A stretch of DNA of 64,000 nucleotides, from contig BQMF02000069.1 of assembly GCA_027922465.2 (NCBI GenBank), positions 744,001-808,000 of the forward strand, written 5' to 3'. Under the pieces are notes generated by a model. It was not told the DNA's origin. It saw only the letters and a program-made list of their open reading frames with translations, and ran no database searches. A program made the translations under genes and the position numbers. Positions 1 to 13,600 of this stretch are shown piece by piece (within the stretch, counting starts at the first letter, position 1; each line of letters begins with the position of its first letter). Source of the stretch: Turritopsis dohrnii. Its lineage: Eukaryota; Cnidaria; Hydrozoa; Anthoathecata; Oceaniidae.

Positions 1-62
1 CTTGACAGGTAACTTATTGTATACTTCGTTCTTGGAGGAAATTTGCGTATTTTCGTATTTAG

Positions 63-187
63 GTGTCACAGAGATACAAAATAGCTGTTTAAGAGACGTC
101 ATCTTGTCAAACAACGATCATTTGCTTCTTCTGAAAAATGAGGTTTGGAAATACTTGTTCTTTATACTCCTATCCATAAATTCATAA
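63..187 (+). CDS. Penultimate exon of a second NWD1-like gene (paralogue), partial gene
   Basis: Bases 1-8 end in ACAG followed by GTAACT, which looks like the donor of an exon lying mostly outside the window; a 54-bp intron follows and an acceptor TTTAG ends at 62. The exon opens in the same phase as the minus-strand exon at 8554-8703, and the pattern of an N/D-rich turn followed by LLLLK matches that exon's DNNLLVLK. Reading on reaches TAA at 185-187. The real donor may be GAG|GTTTGG at 142/143, which would join in phase to the exon starting at 607. If not, this copy is truncated. It is the C-terminal WD-repeat part of an NLR-like protein, and the rest lies left of the window. Confidence 0.55.
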
Positions 188-606
188 CCTATCCGTCGTT
201 ACAGCAGTTGCCCCGTTTCAAATCTTAATAAGTAACGTCATTCTCCGTAGTAAATGAATTTCCTGAAACATTTCTCTACTGAGGTATCACCACTTTCTAT
301 TAATTTATGAAAACATCGTAATCATTCATAAGAAAAATAAGATAAAAGCTGCTACGATCATGAAATTAAGATTAAATTTGAATTAAGGATATCTGATGAA
401 TTTACAAAGAACAATTAAAATTCCAGTTCCAAGCTATATTGTAATTTTCTTCAGAGTGTTAATGTGTCAGAATGAAGTGCAGGGTGTACTTACAATTGCT
501 CACCCGGCTTAGCGACATTGAGAACCTGTGCCTGTGTAATTCCAATTTGACATTTCCTAATCGTTAGCAGCAACGTAATTTTTTTCTAAATTCGTTTCTA
601 CAATAG

Positions 607-1074
607 AATGGAAATTTTTTTGTCAAAAAAATTGGCATCAATTCAAGCTCGAAAGAAATCCTGACAACGAACTCGAGCAATTGCATAGCTTCCTCAATCG
701 ATGGAAAATTTGTACTAACTTGTCAATGCGATTCTGTCGGTTCAACATTCTTTTCGGTGTATTCGTTAAAGACTCAGAACAAAATTTCCGAATATCACTT
801 CAGCCAAGGCAACATATTAAACCCAATTGGTAAATTTTCACCAAATGGGCAACTATTGATGCTGTCCTTCACAACTCCACATCACCATAACTTTGTGATG
901 ACGTTTGATACATCTTTTGAACGTTCAAACCAAATAAAATGTATTGGAAAGCTCTCGTTGGGTTACCTGACACCAAAAGACATTACAATCAGAGATAACA
1001 GCGATGTTTGCTTATTTATCAAAGAGCTTGATGGCATACATGTCTTCAGACATTGTCAAAGTACGAACAAATAA
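607..1074 (+). CDS. Last exon of the plus-strand NWD1-like paralogue (WD-repeat C terminus)
   Basis: The exon opens after a pyrimidine-rich acceptor ending CTACAATAG and stays open for 156 codons to TAA at 1072-1074. The protein is strikingly similar to the minus-strand exon at 7211-7675; both contain KLSLGYLTPKDITIRDNSD and LFIKELDGIHVFRHCQ. The flanking intron sequence is also similar, so the duplication is fairly recent. It is inferred to be the end of a WD40 propeller in a DUF4062-NACHT-WD protein. The two copies converge tail to tail. Confidence 0.75.
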   Translation, partial: NGNFFVKKIGINSSSKEILTTNSSNCIASSIDGKFVLTCQCDSVGSTFFSVYSLKTQNKISEYHFSQGNILNPIGKFSPNGQLLMLSFTTPHHHNFVMTFDTSFERSNQIKCIGKLSLGYLTPKDITIRDNSDVCLFIKELDGIHVFRHCQSTNK

Positions 1075-2067
1075 TTTCGTGGAATGTTTTTTTCATGGTA
1101 ATACGTTGGCTATGCAATGGCTTTGCGATAACTGTAATGTGTAGTATTGCATTGTGAATTGAGTCTTAATTTTTTTGTAAAACATGATCTCCAATGCAAC
1201 GTGACATCACATCTTGCAAAAAGACAGTGCTGACATACAAATTCGTCAAAAACTCACGCAGTTTCAGTGACTTACTGCCAGACTTTCCTTTGTATAGTGG
1301 CAAACATTATAGCTGTCAAATCAATAACGAAATCTGGCTTGGTTTAAAGTGCTTCCAAATTTTTTTCTTTCCCTTGCATTTTTGCTACGTGTTTGGACTT
1401 TTGAAGTAGTCTATGTTTTCTCCGGCATTGCTCCACGTTCCTTTTTGTTTCATTCTATGTACGAAGATCCTCATGCACACGTACCTTCGTGAATTTTACA
1501 TGCTGGATGTTCGTTGTGATCTTTTAAAAGAAACAATGTTTCTACTTTCTTTGTCAAACATTTAACTACAAAGCGGTATCTTGACTTAGTGAAAGTATGA
1601 AACTTAATACTAATTTTCATTTATTTCCTTAATAATTCTTTATTACTAGTTTCTCAGTACTGCTGTCTGCCAAGTACAGTTGTTTCAAGTTGGTGATTTT
1701 CCAGTTATCTCTGAAATACTTTTGTCTGATAAACTTGTCTCTGAAATTCTCATGTTAGTATCTTTACCTTTATTGTTTTACATAAGGCTATCGAGCCATC
1801 ACAAGAATGACTATCCCCAAGTTTTAAATGAAAAACCTTTATGAAGAAACCACGTGATGTTATGTTTTCTTGAAAAACGTAGTTTAACGTGTCAAATGTA
1901 CATATTGTAGATTTAGGTACACTTCTCAAATTTCTAACTCTGTTTTTTTAAAAAAAATAAGGAAAATGAAGTTTCTGCTCTTGTAAATAAGGCTACACGA
2001 GAAGCAAGTGATCAAATCTCGGTACTTTATTTTTTTTATTGGGAGAAAGAAATATGTATGAATTGTA

Positions 2068-2285
2068 GGGTAATATGGGGTAAAATGGGTCGGAAAGGTA
2101 AGTCAGGTCATTAAGTCATTAAGTGTAGATAGAGCCTTAGAAACCGATATTTTAGTCATAACAACCGTCACTACTCGCCTACCATTTTGTTCCGATAAAA
2201 ATATCGGTTTCTAAGGCTCTATGTCTACACTTCAAGTTATAATGACCCGACTTACCCCACCGACTCATCTTGCCCCATATTACCC
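2068..2285. mobile_element. Foldback MITE with TA flanks
   Basis: The two halves are inverted copies of each other. The ends begin GGGTAATATGGGG, and the inner arms share AGAGCCTTAGAAACCGATAT around a centre near 2175. A TA dinucleotide sits at each outer edge (2066-2067 and 2286-2287), as expected for Tc1/mariner-type insertion. It has no coding capacity. Family assignment rests only on the TA flank. Confidence 0.7.
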
Positions 2286-4289
2286 TAAAGCATCTTTAGG
2301 TGGCTAGCTGAAGCCATGCATAAACAGGTCTTGTAAATTATAGAAAATTATAGAAAAACCTATAAAATGTAAAGCTGTTCTTCACTGAGGTACAAATATA
2401 ATATGTATAGCTCACTTGGTAAGACGGTGAATTGTAAAAGGGTAATAGTTGGTATTGATTCAAATCTGGACACTAAATGCTCATGTGATATGAACACTTC
2501 CAATACATTACTGTATGCAGCAAAAAGCTATATGAGATTGTGCGTGAAGCGATGTGATGAGCGAGTGCCTAAAATTACACATAACAGAGTCTGCCATATC
2601 CGATATCATCCAACTGACTTGTACTTTATGAGGCTTTTTTGCAGAAAGTGTATTATCACATGTCTTTAGATTTAAAGACAACGCGAAAAGTGCATTTGAA
2701 ACCATGCCGAATACGCTAATTCTCTTTCATATGTGCCCTGAACTTCATTTCAGTTTTTAGGTGAAAAAATCTAACTATTTAACTTTAGGTACCATTATTT
2801 TTATACCATTCATCTGCATTGCTTTGGTCTAAGAATCACTTTCCAAGGTTAGCTTGATTTCATCATTCTTCTTTACGTTGACGTAACTTCTAGATTTCTA
2901 AATGCAAAGATTTAATGACTTTAGCATGTCTATATTTCATACTTTAACTGAAATAACTAAATACCTATTTCATTACTTTCTTTTAGGTTCTTTAGGTTTC
3001 TTCTAGGTTCATACTTTCGTTTTAGGTTGTACTTAGGTTTGTACTTTTCATTGTGTTTTGCCTTCAGTAATGTCTTTATCTTTGTTTTCTGCGATTCATA
3101 GCGTTTTCGTACTAGGAATATTTGACTGAAAAGAATTTATCCTTGGTCAGAAGCATGAATATAACATATCTGGAATATACAGTTACTTTCAAAATAGTTT
3201 GGAACTTTTGGAATGGTGCTATTCTAAATACATTGTTACACTATAATTAGCTTTTGATTCGTTTCTGCTTTGAATTCACTTTATAGATGAAAAAACATCT
3301 AGTGAACAGTTGCGTTGGCGTCGATAATCAAAGATATTTTTAAGAGATAACTAGATTGATTTTATGAATTCTGACTTACTTCTGAATAAACATTTGTTCA
3401 CATATATTTTTTAGGTTGAATTACGAAGATAGACAAAGATCGACGATGAATATAAAATTGTAACTTTAACTTTTGAATCAGATCTGGGAAGTTTGATAGG
3501 GAGACAATCACATACTTGTCTCCATTTGCCATCCTCGCAGTTTTCTCGCCAGTAAAAAGGCCCAAAAGATGGCGCTGTTGTTTTGGTTTGGAAAGCATTC
3601 ACTACGAGTTTTTTATACAGAGGATGACGAGTTTGTCAAATATGAATGTCAGGATATAACGTCAAATTAGTAAAAACTTTATTAAATGTAAACTACATAA
3701 ATATAAACTATATGGAGCTTAGAGTTATTGTAGTTGGGACTTAGAAGAGTCCAATAGAGAAGGTCGTTCAACAAGGACCCAGTCGTAAATCGTTAACACA
3801 ATTTTAATAAAGTGAGTTTATTAGAAGATGTTCTTCTGCACTTAACATAACATCAGGACGATAAACTGAACTGACCTTATTGACGATCTGTGTCTCCATG
3901 TGATCATGCCCTGTTAGAAACGCCACTTAAAGTTCAGACTTGTTGGACTTCTTTATGCTTATCGAGAGAGATGAAGCTCAATTTTGGAAATCATCCCTCA
4001 AGGTTGTTTCGCCAGAACGGAATCAAATATTAGATTATTCTAAAACAAATGATCATTTCAACTATCCAGTGATTAAAACAATGGCCAATCTTTAATTACA
4101 TACAGCTCAAACCTCGTACAAAGCTCGCCCATCATTAAATTAACAAGATGCCCTTACAGGCAGAAGGATTTCTGCAAAATCACCTGAAAAATGAAAAATG
4201 AAAAATGAAATACTATAACAACTTTCTTGAAACTTGAATGATTTTGAATCATTGAATGGTGGAAGAATTTCTACAATATATTACATTCA

Positions 4290-4775
4290 CAATTACATGC
4301 TCCTCAGGAAATTTTAAAGGCATATATAATTGACACAATGCGAAACTTTCTTATAATGTATATACTGCCAATAAACTGATATTTGTTAATACAATTAATA
4401 TCAACGATATATCGATCCTTTCAGATATCCTAGTGAGTATGCTTGTAACTCATAAACTCAAAACATTTTTCTAAGTACACATCAATTGTGGGTATGCAAA
4501 ATACATTCATATACACTAAAGAAAATCAGCATATATATATATAACTGAAATCAGACATTTCTGTTTTAGTTTGATTAACAATATGGCATGCACTTACATT
4601 CTTGATCTAAGTTGACATGTATGACCTGTCTAAAAATTTTGTTTGGGAATTTAGGGAAGGTTGAACATAACATTGCGTTTCTGATTACATATGCACCTCA
4701 GGGCATTGCAAAATTGTTATTGAAACTATGCGAAACTTCATTTCATAACCACCGATAAACTTAATGACATCTGAA
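4290..4775. repeat. Diverged direct repeat (two copies about 390 bp apart)
   Basis: Segments near 4290-4380 and 4680-4770 both run through ATTACAT, CCTCAG, ATGCGAAACTT and a later ATAAACT in the same order with many substitutions. This looks like an old duplication or two copies of a degraded interspersed repeat. No coding potential was seen. Confidence 0.35.
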
Positions 4776-7210
4776 TGACATAAAACATCCCTTCTTTTGG
4801 GGGTGCAGAACAAAATTAAGTTCATATTAAACTTTTCAGTTATCACAGTGGTGTTACGTACGTAAATCATTTTCTTTAAACACTTGACATGTACTGCCAA
4901 TCTTCTTAATTACGTACATAATTCCCAACATGCAAACAAAAAGTAAACCAAAATTTTGATCATTAAAAATAAATACCTATGCTCTTAACTCACCACACAC
5001 ATTTTTATAACTGAAAGGAAAATTTTCTTTGTGTGTTACAAGATTTGCTGGTGTAGACTATTGCATTTACAGGCAGTTGGAAGATGTTTCAATTTGCTAT
5101 TGTAATTAGGAAAGCCATTCGTAATAAAGGACATTGGCAGTATAACTTAAAAACTGATCAAACATTAAAACATAAACATTAGCATAACATTAAAAGTGAT
5201 ACAGAGTAGACACACATTTTTAATGATGGAGCTGAGGAGGACAGTAAGCTGAGCAGTACGTATCCACAGCTTAAGAAGCCCACACATGAAACAAACAAAC
5301 ATTTTTTTTTTGAAACAATCTCAGACATTTAATCTCAAAAACAAAGGCATACCTTTTTCGTTCTGTTTACAAAACATTAAAAACTTTTCCTTAGAAACGA
5401 ATGATCATCATTGAATCATTTCAAGATAATAATAAATTAATGCTATATCATTCTTCATCTTCAGTTTTGGAAATGAGGATCTTCTTTACATTAAATCCAT
5501 TAAATACTGAAGTCACTTTCGTATCCTGTCGGTTCATTGCTGTGAGTTTCTTTGACTGAAATGCGTGGTTTTGGTTTCGTGTAAACATTCGCACGAGATT
5601 TCAAAAAACCGCAAGGTTTGGACAGTAAGAAAAAGAAGAAAAACCAAAGCCGATTTTAAGGTATTTCTTGCTTTCGCAGAAATCCAAAAAGGGCCCAATT
5701 TTATGATGTAAGAAAGAACAATTGAGTGGTGTTTTTTTGCAGTTATGGCTTACCTAAAAATTAGGAGTCTAATGGAGCTTTAATGAATATTGCACTTATC
5801 CATAAAAAACATATTGAACAATTTTTAAATAGAGTAACGGTATTGCATTTTATAACGGCCTAAAACATACGGGCGAATTGATTCAAAGCTGGCCATGACG
5901 ACCTATATGACTTTTGTTACAAACTCGTACCCAGGGACTTGGCTTGTTGTACTTAAAGCATGACATGTTTAAATTTAAAACCCAGAAATGAAGTTATCGT
6001 TGAACTGAATTTTTTAATGACGCCAAAAAGAAACTAGAAGAACGCAGGAGTATTTGCTTACTACCAATCAATATCCGAATTGATAACTGACTCTTGTGTC
6101 ATGAAAATGATTGCAAGAGTACATATCAGATGTTTGAGGAATTTGCATATAACGATAATCTGACACGTTGTGAGGAATCCCTACAGAGGAGGGAAATTAA
6201 CTGTATCTTTAAAAGGACTGGCATAGAAGAAAAGCATCGTTAAATGTTGTGTTTCTATTTTTTGTTTTATAGCGAAAGACAATTTAAATTGGTGAAGTTT
6301 GCACACCAACGAACTTATGTAACCAATTAAAAAACATGAAAAGAAATGCCTTTGTTACGGATGAAAATGAAGGAACGGTGATTTTAAATTTGTATTCACC
6401 ACATGAGATCACCAAAAATTTATATAATATAAAATATCTCTATAATAACAATCCATGTATACCAATATTTTACAGGGGTAAGTATCTCGAGAACCAATAA
6501 GAACAGGAGCCATATGTATATAAACGTTAGTTCAAATCTAACTTGCAATATACAAACCAAATAGATAAACACTTATTCTTCAGAAATTCCACTTTAAACT
6601 TTGTTATCCTTTCTTATTTGCTAGGCCTAAGTTACACTGACGCTAATGTAATTTTCAAAGACATTTATAACGATATATTGTTGGAATCTTGTATATAGCA
6701 ACAGGTAACTACAGTTGAGAAATTAGCCAAAAAAAATGTTATTGCTAATTTTACTCAGCCTGTAAAGCTATAAATCAGCATTAAACACTGTTACTATGAG
6801 AGGGGAAATTTAGCTTAAACGACTTTCAATAAAGCCGTTCCATTCCCTGAAATTTCATTTACCTTGTCTAAGTAGTTTTTCGTTTCTAGTTTCATCGCCA
6901 AAAATTAGTAGTAACCTGTAACTAAGGTCGATTAATAACACTATTTACTGATTTGACAGATAAAGATATTTGCCAATATCATTTATAAAATTCTATGTCA
7001 ATAAAATTCTATGTCAATAAAATTGTCTGAATGTTCGACATATTTTTATGTCAGCATTTTCCTCTAGCATGAAGTGATGTCACATTGCCTTGGAGTTCGT
7101 GTTTTATACAAAATTGAAACTCGATTGCGGATTATTACACTTTACAGCTATCGAAAGCCATCCTATTGGGTACGTATACCAATTCTGTGTGAGAAAAACA
7201 TCCCACAAAG

Positions 7211-7675
7211 TTATTTGTCCGTCCTTTGGCAATGTCTGAAAACATGTATACCATCGAGCTCTTTGATAAACAAACAAACATCGCTGTTATCTCTGATTGT
7301 AATGTCTTTTGGTGTCAGGTAACCCAACGAGAGCTTTCCGAGACATTTTATATGTCTTGACCGAGATGTATCAAATGTCATTACGATGTTATGTCGATAT
7401 GAAGTTGTGAACGATACCAGTAATAGTTGCCCGTCTGGTGAAAATTTGATAACAGGGTTACAAACGTTGTCTTTACTGAGGTGATATTCTGAACTTTTAA
7501 GCAAAGTCTTTAATGAATACAACGAAAAGGATGTTGAACCGCTAGAATTGCATTGACCAGTAAGAGCAAATTTTCCAGCACTTGAGGAAGCTATGCAACT
7601 CCAATTTGAATTTGTGATTTGGATTTCCCTAGAGCCTGAATTGATACCAAGTTTTTTGGCATAAAATTTTCCATT
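7211..7675 (-). CDS. NWD1-like last exon (WD C terminus and stop)
   Basis: Stop codon at 7211-7213. The reading frame contains SCIASSSAGKFALTGQC, VIKFSPDGQLLLVSFTT and KLSLGYLTPKDITIRDNSD. Two acceptors are possible. CTACATTAG| at 7676 has a good pyrimidine tract and is conserved in the paralogue, but its phase does not fit exon 12. TTCAG| at 7636 fits the phase and gives a total of 4625 nt, one short of a multiple of three, exactly the base missing in exon 3. A missed small exon would reconcile the first option. Confidence 0.8.
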   Translation of the reverse strand, partial: NGKFYAKKLGINSGSREIQITNSNWSCIASSSAGKFALTGQCNSSGSTSFSLYSLKTLLKSSEYHLSKDNVCNPVIKFSPDGQLLLVSFTTSYRHNIVMTFDTSRSRHIKCLGKLSLGYLTPKDITIRDNSDVCLFIKELDGIHVFRHCQRTDK

Positions 7676-10600
7676 CTAATGTAGATACGAATAAAGAAAA
7701 AATTAGGTTGGTGCTTATGAGTTGGAAATGTCAATTAGGAAGTATGTTGATTCTCAATATCGCTAACCCGCAACATTTTTAATAAGTGGAAGTTTATAAT
7801 TCTGAAACATAAGTACTCTGAGGAGACAGAGTACTATGTATATATATGTATATAATGTATATATATTTTAAAATTTTGGACGAATAGCCATGTAATGTGG
7901 AAATGCCAAATATACTTCATTATATTATTATTTATATTTATATTAGCCAGATTAGTTATGAATTCATGTATACAAGTATTAGTAACAAATATTTGCAAAC
8001 CTCATTTTTCAGAAGAAGCAAAGGACTGTTGTATGACAAGATGGCGTCCTTTAAGCAGCTCTTTTGGATCTCAGTAACACCTAAATGTGAAAGATACGGT
8101 AATGACAAATTTTCTCCGAAAAGGAAAGAAAGTTCTCTTTCAAGTTCTCTATAAACAGTTTTCAGTGATTAACGTAATATAAGCGAAAAAAATGGAAACA
8201 GCCCTGGTAGTAATGTGCACACGTTTGTGGAAATAAGTTGCTGCAAATTTATTCAATGTTAAATCAACATTTCTATCAAATTTGCCACCCTTTAGCATAT
8301 ATGCATATTTTTCATTAGCATCAGCATCAACATCAACGACAGGACGATGTAGGATTCCAAATTGAGCAGTTAAGTGACAGCTGCCGAGTGTTGCATTACA
8401 TAAAAATACTCAACATGATTACATTGAAATACAAAGTGCGTTCAATTCCCTTTACCTTGATTCCTAAGTTTGGGGTCCTCCCTAGATCCATAGACTTGAG
8501 TACAAGAGAAGTACAGCTTGAATACATACATAAAATCAACTTCAAATGTATACCTGCTATTTTTTTACTTGCAGCATCGATAAAAACGTACATATTTGTA
8601 GCTTTTAAAACAAGAAGATTGTTATCAGAAGATGCAAACAATTCAAGGTTGTTGTTCTTGCACTGAGCAGGTAAATTGATGTCAATGTTGTGAATACAAT
8701 CACCTAAGTAAAGAAAAAGCAATGCGTTCAGTTAAACTTTGCTTACGTGACGTTATAACTTCATCGGACCTCATTCAGTGTCCATACCTACCTGTGTGAA
8801 AATTGTATACTGCTAATTGGTTCTGGTTGTCTTTTACCTCCATGACATACAGCTCAGTTGATCCTGCACGAACACAGTGCCCCATCGTCGCTCGTATCAC
8901 CACCATACTTTGATTCTTCCAGTAATCATGTGAGTATATGTTGCCATTGTTGTGGATAAGTATGTATTTTTCGTCTATCAAAATAATTTTCCCCAGTTGA
9001 ACTCCTTTTAGTTTTACGGCTCTTATTCCAGAACCAGTATCGACGTTCCAAACACATATCGTCTCATTCTCTTCAGCTGTCACGGCCACACCAACAGACG
9101 AGTTAATAAATGATTGCTTAATTGCTACAAAACAAAATATTTGGAATGATTTTAGCATTCTACTTATTTCTCTGTAACTTGTGTGTTTTGCAACAACCAA
9201 TCATTGACAAACTATTCGCAAATTAATTCTTCGTTGAACGCTACATTTTCTCTTATTGCTTCATAGATATAGAAGTAAGCAGATAGAAAGATAAACCTTG
9301 AATGGTATAAAACCTTCATATTTTATTTAAGCAATCTAAGATTGTATAAAGTCTAACTCGTGAAGCTTTATCATGCTGAAAACCTCACCATATCGCTTCA
9401 TTTAACTTGGATTAATCTAATAAAATAAATCTCAACATGAATCCTGGTTCTCTATTTTTACGAGACAAAATAAAGTGGATAAATTGATGAACGCCATACC
9501 TAGATTCTTATTTGCATCCATACTGGAGGGCATATCATTCGGTTGCTCAAATTTCTTTATCAGCTGCAAGTCATATATTGCAATTGCGTTATTTTGTGCT
9601 GCTAAAAGTATGTTGTTCCCAGCTGTTGAAATTTGACCATACGTAAAAATCTAAATGTAAAAATGACTTCAAGCACATCTGAATACAAAATTCCTAAGAA
9701 ACGATCCTACTAACCCTAGCTTCCATAAAGGATCTCCTTGCACCAGTATCAACATTCCAGAAATGAATAGCATTTTTTGTAGGCCAAATTAGCTCTGTGC
9801 CAGAAAATAAGTGAGAAATGTTTAATGTACAATTTGTACCAATTCTGCCTATTGAAGTGTACTTTGCAGTGATACTCCAATTGGAACTGTCATAAAGAAC
9901 TGCATCAACGAAGTTATGTTTTGTTTGAATCACAACCAAGCGATCTCCATTCGGTGTATACGCAATACTATCCACGTCTGCCTGGAGCAAGACATGCGTC
10001 ATAATTTCGCTGTTTGTAAACTTCCGAACACACAAAATATGCTGTAGTCTGGTATTCTTTAATTCATGAGTAATATGTACATAGCTACTTATTCCAGCGG
10101 CAATAAAACACTTGCTTCTTGAAAATTTTTCATCTAATTCAAAGTAATTTTGGAGATTCTATGGCAAAACAATAATTTCATTCGCAAGTTTAAAACACAA
10201 AAATTAAGCAGAAGCTGCTTCTTTTGTAACCAACTAAAAATTTACAAATTTTTCAAAGCGTAAGTGGCAAGTTCTCCATAAAATAAGATTTAGTCATTTG
10301 TAAAAGAACCATACCGTGCATCCGTTTCTACATTCAAAAACAGCTATCGAGCGAGCGTTTTTATCGAAGCAAATAAATTTAGATTTGTCTTTTGATACAT
10401 CACAATCATGGTTAGTACTTTGGAAGACTTTTTTGATAGAGCCAGTTTCTATATTCAAGCAATGAATATTATTGGAAGATACCAACACGATGCATGTGTC
10501 ATCTATCGAGCTAAAGATTTTATTTAATCTCGTCCTTTTTACGGAAAAACAAAGTTCTTCAGTCCTTGATGAAAGATTCCAAATTCTGAAAAAATAAAAT

Positions 10601-13600
10601 GATGCTTATTAATTTTTGCATTATTCTTTATGCCTGTAAGTGAATCATACATCATCTCTGACCGTATGAATGACCTTTAAGGTTAATTATCCGACTATTA
10701 AAGGATTTTCTCATACATTTTCCATCACTGATTTGGTTATTATCACTGTTTTTTTTTAATTTTCACACATTTAAGCAGCCGGTAGTGATATCTGAGGTAC
10801 TTGTTTGCACAAAGTTTCTGCAAGTTCAAAAACATTTTGATAGATGCCGTTATTTTAAAAAACGCATTCTTTAAAGATGGCTATATTGCATAAACTGATA
10901 TGATAGTACTGGAAAAAAAGCAACTACCGTATATCTTTTTTTTTTTTTGACTCAGTGAAATGTTACGGCTGCAGTGAACAGCCACAGCTGCAACTGCTCC
11001 CCCTGGACTTGGAACTGAATTAACAAATATAAAAGAAAAATAAAAATAAAACCACAATTATAAGAAGTACTCCTTATAAAACATACCTAAGCTTCCAGTC
11101 TTCTCCAACAGATGCTACTTTGCTTCCATTACACATCAGCGCTAAGGAACTCACTGGTTTAGTATGTCCAATCAATACGCCTTTCAAATGCCTCTCAGGT
11201 GGCCTGCAAATATTCTTGAGAGGGTACAGGCAAAGCGATGAAGAACTTTTGGCATTCTTAATCAAATTTTTCGTGTAGTAATCTTTGAAATGGTTATAGC
11301 GGCCGACCAACTGGCTTGGTAATTGATCTGGATCATTTCTCAAAATAGAAGCTGATAAAATTAAAGCTTCATTTATCATTTTCACATCATTATCATCTGG
11401 ATATGCACTCAGCGCTTTTCTGGTATCCTCAATTAAGTTTTGATAACCGGTTGCTCGCAATTTTGTCGAGAGAAAATCATAGTTGAAGAGAAATAGTCCT
11501 TTTAAATTGTCAAGATTATCAGCATGAATTAAATGATGCGGAAGCTCGTTTAATTTCCTGTAATTAAATACAGAATAGTTGTCGTCGTCACGAAATATAT
11601 TTGGTTGATGCGACACCAAACGATCTTTACTTTTACCTGTTGATCCAAACGGCTTCTCTTTACCTCGACTCCAATCTCCAGCAAAATATTCCTTCAGAAG
11701 TGTATGATATTTCTTCTTGCAATTCACTGATAAGTATCTCTCTCTTGCCGCTTCAGCGAATTGACGGTGGTACCACATATTGACTAGAGTGCCACCATCA
11801 CCTCGAGATGTCATAAATGATCTAAGATCTTTACGTAAACGCAGCCATAACATTGGTGGCATCCTGCAGAGAGGAGGTTCCCAATACTGATACACTTCTA
11901 TGAGGACCTCGTCGTCGATTGAAAGCACTTCTTGTATGTCTACGTCAGACAAACCATTCTTAGAAGCAGTCAGTAATCCCAAACAATGGCTCACAAATTT
12001 CTGTCCATGCTTACGTTCTAACCTTGAGAATAATTTATTAATTGAATCTTTCACGTTGTCTTCGAGTGAAATATCAGACTTTCGGGTGTACGATTTCCAG
12101 TTTATGATCTCCTCAAAGACGATTTTTAAGAACAGTGGAGAGGGACATATTGAGAATTTTTCCATGATAACTTTTCTTTGATAACTTGTGATTATACGAG
12201 ATTTTTTATGCAGCCAGCTATCTAATACATCATTGGCTGTTTCATCTGGTAATACGTCAATTTGGACGAAGGATGTTGCGGGCAAAACCTGATTAGTTAA
12301 AAAGTGACATGCATTTAATAGTGTAGAAGTACTGAGAGTTCTTTGTTAGCGTCAATTGAAAATGTACTAAAATTTTTCTGCCTGAAAAATTATTCAAAAT
12401 TACAGCAATCTTCCTCAGTTTTTTAGTTATTTCTAACGTGTAGAAGGAGAAGCAAATTCAAACACCACATTACTCTTCTATTTGAAAGTTGTCTCTGTCT
12501 GTTGCCTTAATGTTGCCAGCACTTAACAGGGATTTTCATTTAATGATTAACGGAAAATTTCGCTTTTGTAATTACGATATAGCAGCGAAGTGAGAATACG
12601 ATTAATACTTGTTTAAAATCCGTTGACAGTATCCGTGAAAATTAGATTTTCGTTGTGTTATGATATTGTGGAGGTTAAGAAATGTGTGGCTTGAAACTTA
12701 CCAAATTCATAACAAAAGGTTCTCCAATGTTCATAAAAATTTGCACAAAGAGCCATTGGTGGGTGCAGATTTCGCATTAGGCTGTTATTTTGTCATATTT
12801 GAACAAATCGAGACCAATTTTTGTGAAACTTGGCAAACTTTGAAAATGATTATGAAATAGTTATAAAAATTTGTTGTATATGGAAAATTTTATTGTCGCT
12901 GCACGTAGTGCAAATTTCGGGTGATTTCTAATTAGACATCGAACATCGAACCGGAATAAGGAACTTGCAATAGGAGGCTCCGAGAATGGTAGCTGATAAG
13001 TTAGCTGCAATATCGTTTTGCGACATGTGACGCTTGTTGACTTTAGGACACCCGTGGTGGAGTAAAGTATTTAAAATACCCGTGGTTTCTCCTCCTACTA
13101 CTACTCCAAGTTTTAAACGCTTTCGTGCAACCTTTACTTGACATCGAATACTTGACTTCACAATTTTGGCCAAATTTGGACTTTCAGTTGACCAATTTTC
13201 ATAAAAATTTGCACAAAGTTCAGTTGAAAGGTGCTGATCTCGAATTTAACAATTATGTTAACAGGTTTGACTAAAATTAGGCAATTTAGGCCAAAGTTCT
13301 CCAATTCTCCAATGAAATTTTGCACGGAGCACATTTGAAAGGTGCTGATTTAGAATTTGACAGTCATTTTGTCAGCTTTGACCAAAAATGGGTAATTCAT
13401 GCCAAACTTGTACCAAATGTTGAAAGTTGTTCAATTTTCATTAAATTTTGTATGGATTACATTTGAAAGGTGCTGACTTCAAATATGACAGTCATTTTGT
13501 CGGATTTGACTAAATTTGGACAATTTGAGCCAAATTTTGACCAAATTTCGAAAGTTCTGCAATATTCATAAAACTTTATAGAAAATACAAATGGAAGATG

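Larger units (their letters stand above)
1075..7210. other. Intergenic region between convergent paralogues; no gene recognised
   Basis: This 6.1-kb stretch separates the stop codons of the two NWD1-like copies. The only open frames are short, overlap on both strands and resemble no family I know. It holds a foldback MITE at 2068-2285, a diverged direct repeat near 4290 and 4680, and A+T-rich low-complexity sequence. The 3' untranslated regions of both genes should lie at its edges. I saw no convincing promoter or RNA gene. Confidence 0.6.

Noticed and set aside
2403..2705. Opposed ORFs on both strands between the paralogues
   Set aside because: Neither has domain content or splice signals; coding on both strands at once is unlikely.
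7895..8154. Overlapping plus-strand ORFs at 7895-8154
   Set aside because: They lie within an intron of the minus-strand gene, are A+T-rich and show no domain.
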